In this document: piece by piece, positions 14,929 through 23,570 of the stretch
Layout of the letters: each line of letters begins with the position of its first letter
How positions within the stretch are numbered: the first letter of the stretch is position 1
NCBI GenBank assembly: GCA_002842575.1
Contig: PHDJ01000020.1
Coordinates: 1-49,666, forward strand
Direction: 5' to 3'
DNA length: 49,666 nucleotides
DNA from: Bacteroidetes bacterium HGW-Bacteroidetes-2
GTDB lineage: Bacteria; Bacteroidota; Bacteroidia; Flavobacteriales; Flavobacteriaceae
Notes under the pieces: model-generated
Told to the model about the DNA's origin: nothing
The model's input: only the letters and a program-made list of their open reading frames with translations
The model's database searches: none
Made by a program: the position numbers and the translations under genes

Positions 14929-16005
14929 CTATCTAACAAGGGTCTTATACAATGCCAGTACTTCGGGCAAAACGGCTTCTTCAGTATAAGTGGTTTGTAT
15001 ATGTTTTTGAAAAGCGGCAGCATCTTTTTCTCGCTGCTTTTCATGGGTGAAATAATATTGCAATGCTTCGGCTAAAGCTTCTACTTGTTTTGATGGCACT
15101 ACTTTTCCAAAGCCTTGTATCACTTCCTTACAATACCCTACATCGGTAGTCACTACAGCTAAACTCGCTATGCCATATTCCAAAAGTGCTAAGGGCAAAC
15201 CTTCTGAAGTAGAAGACAATACGCCTACTTCACATTGTGCTAAAATACCGGAAATTCCTTGTTGGGAGCCATAATAAAACACCTGTTGCTCCAATTGATT
15301 TTCCTTTATAAAATGGTTTACTTTTTCATAATAGGCATCTTGCCAATTGGCACCCAATAGATGCAAACTCCAGTCAGGATAGTTTATAGCAAGCTTTGAA
15401 AACGCTTCCAACAAAAGAAGATGGTTTTTTTCTGGACGAAAATTTGCCAAACATACCAGACGTTTCCCTTCTATTCCTTTCAATTGCAAGATAGATGAAA
15501 TTTCTATTCCGCTTTTCCCAATAAAATTTTTAATATAATACACCCTCTTACAATGTAAATGTGCTGTAACCCAAACTTCTAGGCGATTATTAACCACAAA
15601 TATGGCATCAAAATATCTCGAGCAGAACCTTAGAATAAACCTCCTTCTATGAACAACCAATTCGCTATTGCCATAATGGTTGTGCCATACCAACTTCACT
15701 TGCGGGCAAAGTATTTTTAATATGGTTGCAAAAAAGAAAGAGGTACTGTGCGCATGGATAAGTTGGATGCTCTCCTTTTTTATCCACTTTTTTGCATCCC
15801 AAAGAGCCTTCCATCCTACCCTACCTTTGCGACGCAAAAAACGATAGTGTACTTTTTCAGATATTGAGGCTTTTAAAAGCCCTTCTTCTCTGGTACTCCA
15901 CAAAAAAATGACTTCACCTCGATCTGCCAAAGCATTAACGTAGGAAACTGCCATTCGCTCTGCGCCTCCGGCATGTAAGGAGTCGATAATATGGAGTATT
16001 TTCAT
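14929..16005 (-). CDS. glycosyltransferase family 4 (GT-B)
   Basis: 358 residues from the ATG at 16005. An 8-codon longer frame exists, but M-K-I-L-H-I-I-D-S-L-H-A-G-G-A-E-R is the classical GT4 start. The C-terminal Rossmann domain has R-P-E-K-N-H-L and the donor-binding E-x7-E type motif S-E-G-L-P-L-A-L-L-E. It is a retaining transferase that would add a sugar from a nucleotide donor on the cytoplasmic face of the membrane. It is the last gene of the polysaccharide locus in transcription order. Sugar specificity cannot be read. Confidence 0.9.
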   Translation of the reverse strand: MKILHIIDSLHAGGAERMAVSYVNALADRGEVIFLWSTREEGLLKASISEKVHYRFLRRKGRVGWKALWDAKKWIKKESIQLIHAHSTSFFFATILKILCPQVKLVWHNHYGNSELVVHRRRFILRFCSRYFDAIFVVNNRLEVWVTAHLHCKRVYYIKNFIGKSGIEISSILQLKGIEGKRLVCLANFRPEKNHLLLLEAFSKLAINYPDWSLHLLGANWQDAYYEKVNHFIKENQLEQQVFYYGSQQGISGILAQCEVGVLSSTSEGLPLALLEYGIASLAVVTTDVGYCKEVIQGFGKVVPSKQVEALAEALQYYFTHEKQREKDAAAFQKHIQTTYTEEAVLPEVLALYKTLVR

Positions 16006-16161
16006 GTTTGGTAAAAGTAAAAAAATCAATGCAATATGTAACCAAGTTAATTCAATATCCTAAATACAATCCTTGTTGTTTGGTGAAAATGAAAACAAAT
16101 TCCATGTGGAATATAAAAACAAATATTTATTTGAATGAACAGAATTACAAGACATCAAACA

Positions 16162-16243
16162 TTGCTATAAACATTGGAATCCGCTGGGTTCCTACCTATA
16201 TATTCTTCTTTTGCTATAAACATTGGAGCCCGCTGGGTTCCTA
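16162..16243. repeat. REP-like palindrome pair, family A
   Basis: Two 33-bp copies (16162-16194 and 16211-16243) of TTGCTATAAACATTGGA followed by CCGCTGGGTTCCTA. The core GGAxYCC-gct-GGGTTCC can fold as a hairpin with 7-bp arms. The two copies are separated by 16 bp and lie between two GT4 genes. The flank CTATAAACAT recalls CTACAAACAT beside the GACCCC palindromes near 37610. Confidence 0.65.
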
Positions 16244-16276
16244 ACAATTTATGCTTCTTTTAACATCATCAAATTA

Positions 16277-17389
16277 TTACCCCAATATTTTTTTTATTTC
16301 CAATTCAAAAAACTCCAGTGTGTAGCGTTGTGCGCTTTGTTGCGCCGCTAGCGACATCTCACGCATCTTGGTTTCTTTTTTTAGCAAATTCTTAAACGCA
16401 ACCACATCCTCAACAAAATTCATTGTCAAAAAAATACCATGTTTCCCATGACCCAGCATTTCAGGGACACAGGACACCGCCGTAGCCATCGGAATACATC
16501 CAAAAAACATCGCCTCAGCCACCACCTTCGGCCAGCCTTCCGATTGGGAGGGTAGAACCAAAAAATGACTTTCCTTATACGCCTGTTCTACCACCTCAGC
16601 GGCTTGGTTGCCGTGAAGAATAACAGTTGTTTGTAAATTGTGTTCTGCTACATACTTTTTTAAAACCTCCCGTTGTTCTCCTTCTCCATAAATGGCTAAA
16701 GAAATTGCCACACCTTGCTGCTGCAAACGATGGATAAGCTGCACGGCATACAAAGGGTGCTTGCCTTTGGTTAAAGCCCCAACAAATAGCACTTTATAGG
16801 GTGCCGTAAAAATTTTCTCTACGCTTTGAATTTTTGCTTCGGAATAACTGGCAGTGAAAAAGGAAACGACATTTTTTGATGGGTGTGGCCAGTTGCCATA
16901 CACGAGTACTTGCATGTTTTTAGTTAAAAAAGTGTTGCTTAACAACCATTTTTGCAGGTGGTAACTCCAGGGCTGCTTTGCTTTCGGATCCCAGTTGCCA
17001 GCATATTTGGCGGTTTTTTTCTTCTTCGGAAAAAATATTTGCACCAAACAACCCAACAAGCCGATGTTTCCTGGGCATCGCAAATGTATATGATCGGCTT
17101 TACGCATTTCGATAAACAAACGATGTATCGTTTTAGGAAGCACTACTATTGTTCGGAGTACTTCTTTTAAACCTAAAAGAGATAAAGCAGAAACTTCTGT
17201 AACATGAATTTCTTTATGACAATACGCCAAAGAAATTGCAGAAGGTGCTTTTCTATCCACCGGAGCCACAATTGTAATGGTATCAACATATTTTTCCCAC
17301 AACTGCATTTCCTTGACATAAGGAGCGTAAGCATACCAACTATTTTGGTGTTTACTATGGGGTGCATGGGTGACGATAAGGAATTTCAA
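16277..17389 (-). CDS. glycosyltransferase family 4 (GT-B)
   Basis: 370 residues. It starts M-K-F-L-I-V-T-H-A-P-H-S and has C-terminal donor-domain features: V-L-F-V-G-A-L-T-K-G-K-H, then L-V-L-P-S-Q-S-E-G-W-P-K-V-V-A-E-A-M with the E-x7-E spacing, then I-P-M-A-T. This is a GT4 enzyme of a surface polysaccharide pathway. It lies 69 bp downstream of a methyltransferase gene in transcription order, and a REP pair separates it from the next GT4 gene. Confidence 0.88.
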   Translation of the reverse strand: MKFLIVTHAPHSKHQNSWYAYAPYVKEMQLWEKYVDTITIVAPVDRKAPSAISLAYCHKEIHVTEVSALSLLGLKEVLRTIVVLPKTIHRLFIEMRKADHIHLRCPGNIGLLGCLVQIFFPKKKKTAKYAGNWDPKAKQPWSYHLQKWLLSNTFLTKNMQVLVYGNWPHPSKNVVSFFTASYSEAKIQSVEKIFTAPYKVLFVGALTKGKHPLYAVQLIHRLQQQGVAISLAIYGEGEQREVLKKYVAEHNLQTTVILHGNQAAEVVEQAYKESHFLVLPSQSEGWPKVVAEAMFFGCIPMATAVSCVPEMLGHGKHGIFLTMNFVEDVVAFKNLLKKETKMREMSLAAQQSAQRYTLEFFELEIKKILG

Positions 17390-17458
17390 ACGTTTTTGGT
17401 TTATTTTTTTTTAACTATAAACATAGTAATTAATACTAGAACCGCAACGCCACAAGCC

Positions 17459-18271
17459 TTATTTCTTACGCATTAGCATGGTAACATGCATACAGCTAAA
17501 CAACTGCGCATTAGAGGTGGTGGACTCGTTCCAATCTTTTTCGTGCCATTTTTTTCCTAAAGCCAACTTTTTCTTTGCCGATAGTGGTAAAAAGTACAAG
17601 GCAAACACCCATTTAGCACTTCCCAAAAGTCCGTGACGCTCTTCTATGGTAAATGCTTTTGCAAAGGCGTAATAGGTTTTTTTCGTAAAAGGCCATTCCC
17701 ACTCCGCATCGCTTTGAAACGGACGGTACAGGACGCGCATAATTTTCAATGGAATGCTGGTTTCTAAGGGGTCATAACTCACTACAATCCCTCCGGGTTT
17801 GAGTTTTTCTTGCAAGCGGGCTATCAACACATCCACATTTTCAAAATGATGCAGGACTCCATAGGCATAAATAATATCAAAGTCGGTTTCTTGAAACTCG
17901 TCCGACAGAAAATCCATCGCAAGGGCTTTGGCGGTTGGTATGGGTGCTAAGCGTTTGTTAAGCTGTGCAATAGCCACATCGCTCAAATCCAAGCCTACAT
18001 ATTCTTTTGCATTTTGTGCCAGATACATTGAGAGATTATTCCCTGCAAAACATCCTAAATCCAGCACTTTTTTATCCTTCAAGTCGCCAAACCATGTTTT
18101 GTGCAAATCATAGGACTGCTGCAACATACCGGTTTCTCTACGGATATTTTTCAAGGTCTTTTCGCGCAAACTCGACCAGATACGGGTGGCAAAATTTTTC
18201 TTTTTGGTGTTGTAAAACTCCTTTTGCTTTTTATTGGTTTCTAAAATATCTTCTGTTGTTTTCCTATTCAT
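17459..18271 (-). CDS. class I SAM-dependent methyltransferase
   Basis: 270 residues. Motif I is V-L-D-L-G-C-F-A-G-N-N, followed by V-G-L-D-L-S (acidic ribose-binding residue) and the motif IV region I-I-Y-A-Y-G-V-L-H-H-F (H-H-F is frequent in small-molecule methyltransferases). L-K-P-G-G-I-V-V-S-Y-D-P follows. The basic C-terminus has no membrane segment. The target is probably a sugar residue of the polysaccharide. It lies 6 nt downstream of the GT2 gene ending at 18278. Confidence 0.85.
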   Translation of the reverse strand: MNRKTTEDILETNKKQKEFYNTKKKNFATRIWSSLREKTLKNIRRETGMLQQSYDLHKTWFGDLKDKKVLDLGCFAGNNLSMYLAQNAKEYVGLDLSDVAIAQLNKRLAPIPTAKALAMDFLSDEFQETDFDIIYAYGVLHHFENVDVLIARLQEKLKPGGIVVSYDPLETSIPLKIMRVLYRPFQSDAEWEWPFTKKTYYAFAKAFTIEERHGLLGSAKWVFALYFLPLSAKKKLALGKKWHEKDWNESTTSNAQLFSCMHVTMLMRKK

Positions 18272-18277
18272 ATCGTT

Positions 18278-19270
18278 TTATTTAGGGGCATTAAATAACA
18301 AACTAAACCAGCCCATTTTTCTTCCCATGGCTTCGGTGAAGGCTTCTTTTCGTTTTTTGGTGGTGAAGGTATTGGTAAATCGGATGGTCATTAAAAGCAA
18401 AGTAATTGCATGCCATTTTAATTTGGCGTTGAAACTCGGGTTTGGATTTTTTACCCGCCATACATAATAGCCGTTTCGCACCACCATTTTTCCATATTGG
18501 TATTGGTTGGGCCTGCCGGATGGATTGTGAAAGTGGCTCAATTGTGCTGCCGTATTCACATATAATTTTCCTGTTTTGGCTACACGCAAGGAAAAATCGG
18601 CATCTTCGTACAAACCATAGCCTTCAAAATAGGTGGAGAATTGAAACGTATCAAAAACGGACCTTCTAAAAGCGGAAGCCCCGCCCATTACCTGCTCCAC
18701 TTCGTATATTTTTCCAGAAGGCGGCAAAAACCCCACACTTCTTCCGTGGGAAAATAAAGGGGAAAATCCGGGCGGACAATCGCTGTCGAGCCCTAATTTT
18801 TTACGCAACACAAAACGGCTTCCGTCTTTGCGTTTCCAGCCATCATAGCTGAATTCATTTATTTTTATGACCTCATTTTCATTTACTTTTTCCCAAGTTG
18901 TTTCATTATTAATATATCCCCCAACCCCCAACGCTTTGGGATGAATTTCAAACGTTTTTAGCAATTGTTCAAAATAATCGGGTTCCAATACCGTATCGTC
19001 ATCCAAAAAACAAACTATGTCTATTTCCTTTCCTACCCTTTCAATTCCGTAGTTGCGTTGTTTGGTTAATCCTCTGTCTATTTCAGAAACCAAAAAATAG
19101 TGCAGATTTTCAAAGGAATGCTGCTCCATCATTTCTTTGGTTTCTTGGTTCAAAGAAGCGTCCACAATGAGTATTTCATTGGGATATAGCGTTTGCAGCT
19201 TCACCGACTGCAATAAGTTTAGCAGGGGTTTCGGACGCATATAGGTGCAGATGATGAGGGTGAATTGCAT
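18278..19270 (-). CDS. glycosyltransferase family 2 (GT-A)
   Basis: 330 residues. It begins M-Q-F-T-L-I-I-C-T-Y-M-R-P and contains I-L-I-V-D-A-S and the metal/nucleotide motif C-F-L-D-D-D-T-V-L. Later come V-M-G-G-A-S-A-F-R-R and Y-G-L-Y-E-D-A-D-F-S-L-R, the acceptor-side E-D motif. This is a complete inverting GT2. It ends 6 nt before the methyltransferase and begins 1 nt after the preceding GT2 gene, so it is part of a tight operon. Confidence 0.9.
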   Translation of the reverse strand: MQFTLIICTYMRPKPLLNLLQSVKLQTLYPNEILIVDASLNQETKEMMEQHSFENLHYFLVSEIDRGLTKQRNYGIERVGKEIDIVCFLDDDTVLEPDYFEQLLKTFEIHPKALGVGGYINNETTWEKVNENEVIKINEFSYDGWKRKDGSRFVLRKKLGLDSDCPPGFSPLFSHGRSVGFLPPSGKIYEVEQVMGGASAFRRSVFDTFQFSTYFEGYGLYEDADFSLRVAKTGKLYVNTAAQLSHFHNPSGRPNQYQYGKMVVRNGYYVWRVKNPNPSFNAKLKWHAITLLLMTIRFTNTFTTKKRKEAFTEAMGRKMGWFSLLFNAPK

Positions 19271-19271
19271 A

Positions 19272-20813
19272 TTACGAAGTTCTTTTACCTAAGTCCATTA
19301 ATTTCTTCGCATAAAACAAGGACTTGTTAAACTGAAGTTGCTTGTAGGGAATTTTTAACAAACGGTATAAAAATGAAATTTTTGGTCCTTTGAATAAGAA
19401 CAAAAAGAAATATTTATAACGGTATTCATTCACCTGTTCCGGGGTAAAATGTTTTACAATCCCATACATTACCGTAGGGCTTGGAACTGGCTTAATGAAT
19501 GTTACGGGCGTATCCAATTCCCAAGGCTGTGCCTTTCTCTTTTTTCCTGTTATTTTTGCCTCAATTCCCCAAAAACGATAGCCTCCAGCCGGTGGTTTTA
19601 GGTGTAAGTTACTAGAAAACGGGTTGTGTAATACGGTTACCCCAATTTTAGACAAAGACATTCCGAAATCGCTGTCCTCCCCATAACCTCCATCAAAATT
19701 GATATCATTTCCCTGTAGCTGATTTACCAATTCCCTTTTAACGCAGGAGTTGGCATTGCTAAACATTTGGGCACTGCCACACTTCCATCTCTTGTTGCCA
19801 AGCTGGGTTAATTTGATTTCTAAATCATTCAAATCCTGTTTTTGATGATCGGCACGAATGTCTAGTCCGTTGCAGGCTTCGGTATTGTAGGTTTGTAAAA
19901 AACGGATGTGATTTTCTATAAAATCTGCCGGAATTCGAATATCATCATCCCCAAAAACAATGTAATCCCCAGTACACAAAGCTATGGCTTCATTTCTTGC
20001 TCTGCAACTGCCTTTGGTTTGTTGCCATCTAATTAACAGTTCAAAGGGATATTCTTTTGCTTTATACAAACTTTCATCCCGTTGATTTTCCGGGGTGGCA
20101 TCCACCAATACCACTTGGGCAGGAGGAAAAGTCTGGTTGGTCAAATCATGCAATAACTGCAAGGTATAATCCTGTCGCATCATGGTTGGTATGATATAAC
20201 TCACCCTCGGATTTCCCTGAATTGACTTCAATGCTCTCGGCTTTACTGTTGGTTTTGAATCCGATTTCCTGAAATGCTTCTTTGCATAAAAAAAAGCCTG
20301 CCATTCTTTCCATTTCCAGAAACCTTCCCGATACCACATAAAGATGGCATGCTCTAGTTTGAAATTTTTTATAAAAAAGGTGTATCGGTCTTTTGCTGTT
20401 ATGTTGATTTCTTCTTTTTCAGCTGCTTCAAAGAGGCCTTTTACATATAATGGAACAGCACCCGAAACTCTCAGCGCATTGTAGCCAAAATCCAAGGCCT
20501 GCAATTGTCGGTTTTTATAGTCGTTGTCAAATCTATTCAAGGATTCCCAAACCGATTTACGTACCGCAAATGCATTGGGGTTGATCCTCCAGCTTACACA
20601 TTCGTCCAAATTGTCAAAATCATTCAGGTACCAAAAAAAAGTGGCGGTCTGATACACCAATTCGGGGAAAGCATTTTTATATCCCTGCTCAAAAGAACTG
20701 TGCCAAATATCACCTGCCCCTAATGACAAAACCTCCAACTTATTTAAATTGGGATTACCGGCATAGAGGATGAATTCACTACTATTTGTTTTATATTCTT
20801 TTAATTGCTGCAT
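19272..20813 (-). CDS. two-part GT2 protein (partial domain plus complete GT2)
   Basis: 513 residues. Residues ~205-420 are a complete GT2 domain (V-S-Y-I-I-P-T-M-M-R, then Y-I-V-F-G-D-D-D-I-R-I and Y-G-E-D-S-D-F-G). The first ~200 residues resemble only the acceptor half of a GT-A protein (W-R-I-N-P-N-A-F-A-V-R-K-S-V-W) and lack the nucleotide-binding first half and its DxD. The start M-Q-Q-L-K-E (20813) sits in sequence duplicated at 20950, so the N-terminus may have been trimmed by rearrangement. It is likely active through the C-terminal domain. Confidence 0.82.
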   Translation of the reverse strand: MQQLKEYKTNSSEFILYAGNPNLNKLEVLSLGAGDIWHSSFEQGYKNAFPELVYQTATFFWYLNDFDNLDECVSWRINPNAFAVRKSVWESLNRFDNDYKNRQLQALDFGYNALRVSGAVPLYVKGLFEAAEKEEINITAKDRYTFFIKNFKLEHAIFMWYREGFWKWKEWQAFFYAKKHFRKSDSKPTVKPRALKSIQGNPRVSYIIPTMMRQDYTLQLLHDLTNQTFPPAQVVLVDATPENQRDESLYKAKEYPFELLIRWQQTKGSCRARNEAIALCTGDYIVFGDDDIRIPADFIENHIRFLQTYNTEACNGLDIRADHQKQDLNDLEIKLTQLGNKRWKCGSAQMFSNANSCVKRELVNQLQGNDINFDGGYGEDSDFGMSLSKIGVTVLHNPFSSNLHLKPPAGGYRFWGIEAKITGKKRKAQPWELDTPVTFIKPVPSPTVMYGIVKHFTPEQVNEYRYKYFFLFLFKGPKISFLYRLLKIPYKQLQFNKSLFYAKKLMDLGKRTS

Positions 20814-20995
20814 CTTATATTTTGTTAATTATCCCTTCATAAAACACCATGCTACAAACAGGTCGCTCCTCTGGAGCTAATTGATTTTATTATTATTTTC
20901 TACAATCAGGTCGCTCCTCTGGAGCTAATTGATTTTATTATTATTTTCTGCTGCATCTTATTGTTTGTTTATTATCTTTTCATAAAACGCCAAAC
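20811..20995. repeat. duplicated GT4 3' end flanking a REP-like pair, family B
   Basis: Two 43-bp copies (20859-20901 and 20907-20949) contain GGTCGCTCCTCTGGAGCTAA, with palindrome GCTCC-tct-GGAGC. The pair is bracketed by a direct repeat: 20953-20993 encodes the true GT4 end (F-Y-E-K-I-I-N-K-Q stop) and 20813-20853 encodes a variant (F-Y-E-G-I-I-N-K-I stop), each followed on the minus strand by AAGATGCAGCA. The insertion therefore duplicated or captured the intergenic junction. Confidence 0.75.
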
Positions 20996-22166
20996 TCTTC
21001 TGTGCCACTACCTCCATACTAAATTTCTTTTCTACTTTTTTTCTGGCTGCTGTTCCAAATTGTTTTTGCAATTCGGGATCTTCCATCAAAGTGACTATTT
21101 TATTGGCGTAGGTTGAATGGTCTTTTGGGTTTACCAGAAATCCTTCCACCCCATCTTCAATCATTTCGGTGGCCCAGCCAATATTGGAGGCCACAATGGG
21201 TTTTTGCATCGCCATCGCTTCCAGCCAGGATACCGGCAGTGCTTCCGCAAATGTAGGGAATACGCATAAAGTTGCCTGTTCAATGTGTTTTTTTATTTCG
21301 GCATAAGGCACGCCGCCTAAATAAGTTACATTTTTTAAGGCTTTTGCGCTAAACAATTCTTGCATCATCGCCCAGGTGGATGCATTTCCGGTAATAATAT
21401 CTGAAGCATCACGTCCTACCAAAATTAGTTGGGCTGTTGGGTTTTGTTCGATTACTTTATTGAAAATTAATGGGAGTTCCAATAGACCTTTTTTACGAAT
21501 TAGGGTGCCGAAGTATAAAAGCCCCCTAACCCCTGCTTCGACTTCGCCTGCCTGCCGGTGAGGCAGGCTCAGCACAGGCTCGGAGGGAATGTTTGTCTGT
21601 ATTACGGTATTATCAAACCAACTCATGTCAATCGCATTTGGGGTGATGGTGAAATTTTTATTTAAGCCAAATAGCTGGTTGGTTAGGTCTGCGGTAAACT
21701 GGCTAACGGAAATGAGGCCATCTGCGTTTTGCAAGGCTCTTTTTTCATGAAACTTATTCACCCATTTTACTGGACGCTGGTCCAAATGGCAAAAATAGGT
21801 ATCGGAGCCATGTAATCTGATGACAATCGGGCATTTTTGTGGTTTTATAAAAGAGGTAATGCCTGTCCAGTCCGGGGCTTCCACCAAGTCGATTTCTTGT
21901 TTGGCATACAATACATTGATGATGCGTTGCAGTTTTTTACGAGTCAGCATCCAAGACAATCCTTTTAATTTTACATTTTTTATTTGCTGTACTACAATCC
22001 CATTGTCCTCAAAAACCGCATCGACTGTTTGTCCGTACACTAAGATCCTGACTTCACAACCTTGCGCCAACAAACCAACCGCTAAGTTTTTGATGCTGGT
22101 GCCTATGCCGCCGGAGCTGCCTGTTTTAGGGTGTGGGTATTCGGGGGTTAGGAAGGCTATTTTCAT
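20958..22166 (-). CDS. glycosyltransferase family 4 with an in-frame repeat insertion
   Basis: 402 residues. It starts M-K-I-A-F-L-T-P-E-Y-P-H-P and has the glycine-rich G-S-S-G-G-I-G-T loop, L-Y-F-G-T-L-I-R-K-K-G, and F-A-E-A-L-P-V-S-W-L-E-A-M with E-x7-E spacing. The segment S-L-P-H-R-Q-A-G-E-V-E-A-G-V-R-G between the two domains is encoded by a GC-rich palindromic repeat (21523-21587) inserted in frame. It lies just before the second Rossmann domain, where an extra loop could be tolerated. A diverged copy of this gene's 5' end lies at 31538-31639. Confidence 0.88.
   Translation of the reverse strand: MKIAFLTPEYPHPKTGSSGGIGTSIKNLAVGLLAQGCEVRILVYGQTVDAVFEDNGIVVQQIKNVKLKGLSWMLTRKKLQRIINVLYAKQEIDLVEAPDWTGITSFIKPQKCPIVIRLHGSDTYFCHLDQRPVKWVNKFHEKRALQNADGLISVSQFTADLTNQLFGLNKNFTITPNAIDMSWFDNTVIQTNIPSEPVLSLPHRQAGEVEAGVRGLLYFGTLIRKKGLLELPLIFNKVIEQNPTAQLILVGRDASDIITGNASTWAMMQELFSAKALKNVTYLGGVPYAEIKKHIEQATLCVFPTFAEALPVSWLEAMAMQKPIVASNIGWATEMIEDGVEGFLVNPKDHSTYANKIVTLMEDPELQKQFGTAARKKVEKKFSMEVVAQKSLAFYEKIINKQ
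21523..21587. repeat. GC-rich palindromic repeat inserted inside the GT4 gene
   Basis: It contains GCCTGCCTGCCGGTGAGGCA and flanking GC-rich sequence in an otherwise AT-rich gene. Related degenerate palindromes lie at 8391-8410 and 48631-48666. It is translated as about 20 extra residues without breaking the frame. Confidence 0.75.
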
Positions 22167-22236
22167 GATACTAATTTTAAGTAATTGTCGGCCATTTAAT
22201 CGATGGTAAAACGTTCTTCAATTAATTTTCGGGTAT
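22163..22236 (-). pseudogene. GT4-type C-terminal remnant
   Basis: The minus-strand frame reads T-R-K-L-I-E-E-R-F-T-I-D, then an in-frame TAA, then M-A-D-N-Y-L-K-L-V-S and a TGA overlapping the ATG of the GT4 gene at 22166 (ATGA). This is the usual last helix of GT4 enzymes. A homologous remnant lies at 29728-29808. The body of the gene is gone. Confidence 0.65.
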
Positions 22237-22257
22237 TGGTTGTTGTTTTTTTATTCC

Positions 22258-22292
22258 TTCGCTCTGCGAAGTCTCCCGACCCGCTCTGCGAA
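22258..22292. repeat. paired CGCTCTGCGAA palindromes
   Basis: TTCGCtctGCGAA (22258-22270) is a perfect palindrome with a 3-nt loop, and CCGCTCTGCGAA (22281-22292) is a partial second copy. They resemble another REP-like family and lie in the joint between the GT4 remnant and the GT-C-like gene. Confidence 0.5.
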
Positions 22293-22346
22293 CTTTGTAA
22301 ACTTCATAAAGCATCGTAATGGCTCTTTTCATATACCTAACACTAA

Positions 22347-23570
22347 TTATAAATAAATTTTATTCAGTAATTTTATTATTCCATAAATGGAAAAAGAAAT
22401 TAAAGTTAAATAATTCAACGAAACTAATTTAATTGCTATCCTTTTTTCTTTTTCTAAATCATCATAAAATACAATAGTCATAATAAATACTGGTGTTAAC
22501 CATCTTAATTCCACATAGGAAATAATTATAAATGAAAAAATCATCAACATGGCTAAAGTGGCAATTGGTACAAAATATTTTAATTCAATTCTTCTAGTTT
22601 TATATACTTGATTTAATAAAAATAATATGATAATAAGCAGCATTAGACCAAGTTGTCGCGTCCCGTAAAAAATGGAATAAACAAAATCTTTAAAAAATTC
22701 TTTTATCGTCAACTGATAATCTTGGGTTATTCCTTTTAAAATGCCGTTAGGAAGTGATTCTTCTCCGTGCAACTTTATGTATTGTTGCGTTTGTTCCCAA
22801 GAAGGGTGCTGTCCATTTTTTAATTCCCCATTGTTTACCATTATTTGCGCTAAATATTGGTGCTGTGCCCAAGTTACATTCATGGTTTCCGGAGGTGATT
22901 TTTTATCATAAGATAATGTTCCATTCTCCATTATAGAAGGTAAATTAACCAGTAAAAAGAAAATAAATACAAAAGAAGGAATTAAGATTTTTTTGTTAAA
23001 TTTAATTTTCGATCTATAGATAACATATAAACTAAAGAGAATTACCGGTAGAAAAACCATAAAAAGTTGTCGGGTAAAAAAAGCCAGTACCAAAGCTGTG
23101 AGCATCCAATGAATACTTGTAGGTTTATTGTTAGCAAGCCTATAAACGCCATTCAAAAAAACGACCAATGCAACAATAAACAAAACATCATTAATCCCTG
23201 TATAAAAAAAACCAATGGTACTTATATAAAATAAAATATAACTATAAAATAACAAATCCCTTTTTTTATTTATTTTATAAAAATAAAACAATAACAAAAT
23301 TAAAATTATACAATTTACAATTCTTAGTGCAATAAAGCTTTTAAGAAAAAGAGATAAAGGATAAGCAAGCAACATAAAAGGTATGGATATGTTTTGTTTA
23401 ATAGCTTCCATCCAACCTTCGTTATTTATCAATTCTAAATCTGCTATAAACAATCCTTCATCACCACCTCCACTAGGCTTATTTAAAAAATAGTAAGCTG
23501 CGATAATACTATACAATAATGTGATACAGATAAAAACAATTTTTACATACTTTATTATTTTACTCTGCAT
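22347..23570 (-). CDS. multi-pass membrane protein, probable GT-C glycosyltransferase
   Basis: 407 residues with about ten hydrophobic segments. After the first helix, the external loop carries G-G-G-D-E-G-L-F, an acidic pair in the position of the catalytic D/E of GT-C enzymes (ArnT/PMT/GT39-like). A larger soluble loop (~residues 225-290) follows the middle helices. No Wzy or Wzx motif is evident. It may transfer a sugar from a polyprenyl-phosphate donor on the periplasmic side, or serve as a polymerase. Its start overlaps the end of the aminotransferase gene by 11 nt, so it is cotranscribed. Confidence 0.7.
   Translation of the reverse strand: MQSKIIKYVKIVFICITLLYSIIAAYYFLNKPSGGGDEGLFIADLELINNEGWMEAIKQNISIPFMLLAYPLSLFLKSFIALRIVNCIILILLLFYFYKINKKRDLLFYSYILFYISTIGFFYTGINDVLFIVALVVFLNGVYRLANNKPTSIHWMLTALVLAFFTRQLFMVFLPVILFSLYVIYRSKIKFNKKILIPSFVFIFFLLVNLPSIMENGTLSYDKKSPPETMNVTWAQHQYLAQIMVNNGELKNGQHPSWEQTQQYIKLHGEESLPNGILKGITQDYQLTIKEFFKDFVYSIFYGTRQLGLMLLIIILFLLNQVYKTRRIELKYFVPIATLAMLMIFSFIIISYVELRWLTPVFIMTIVFYDDLEKEKRIAIKLVSLNYLTLISFSIYGIIKLLNKIYL

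Noticed and set aside
14823..15044. 73-codon minus-strand frame between the immunophilin and the GT4 gene
   Set aside because: It mostly overlaps the 3' end of the GT4 gene in another frame and contains the immunophilin promoter.
20859..20949. possible CRISPR-like repeat pair
   Set aside because: Only two units with a 5-bp gap, each with an internal palindrome and no spacer; it fits a REP pair better.
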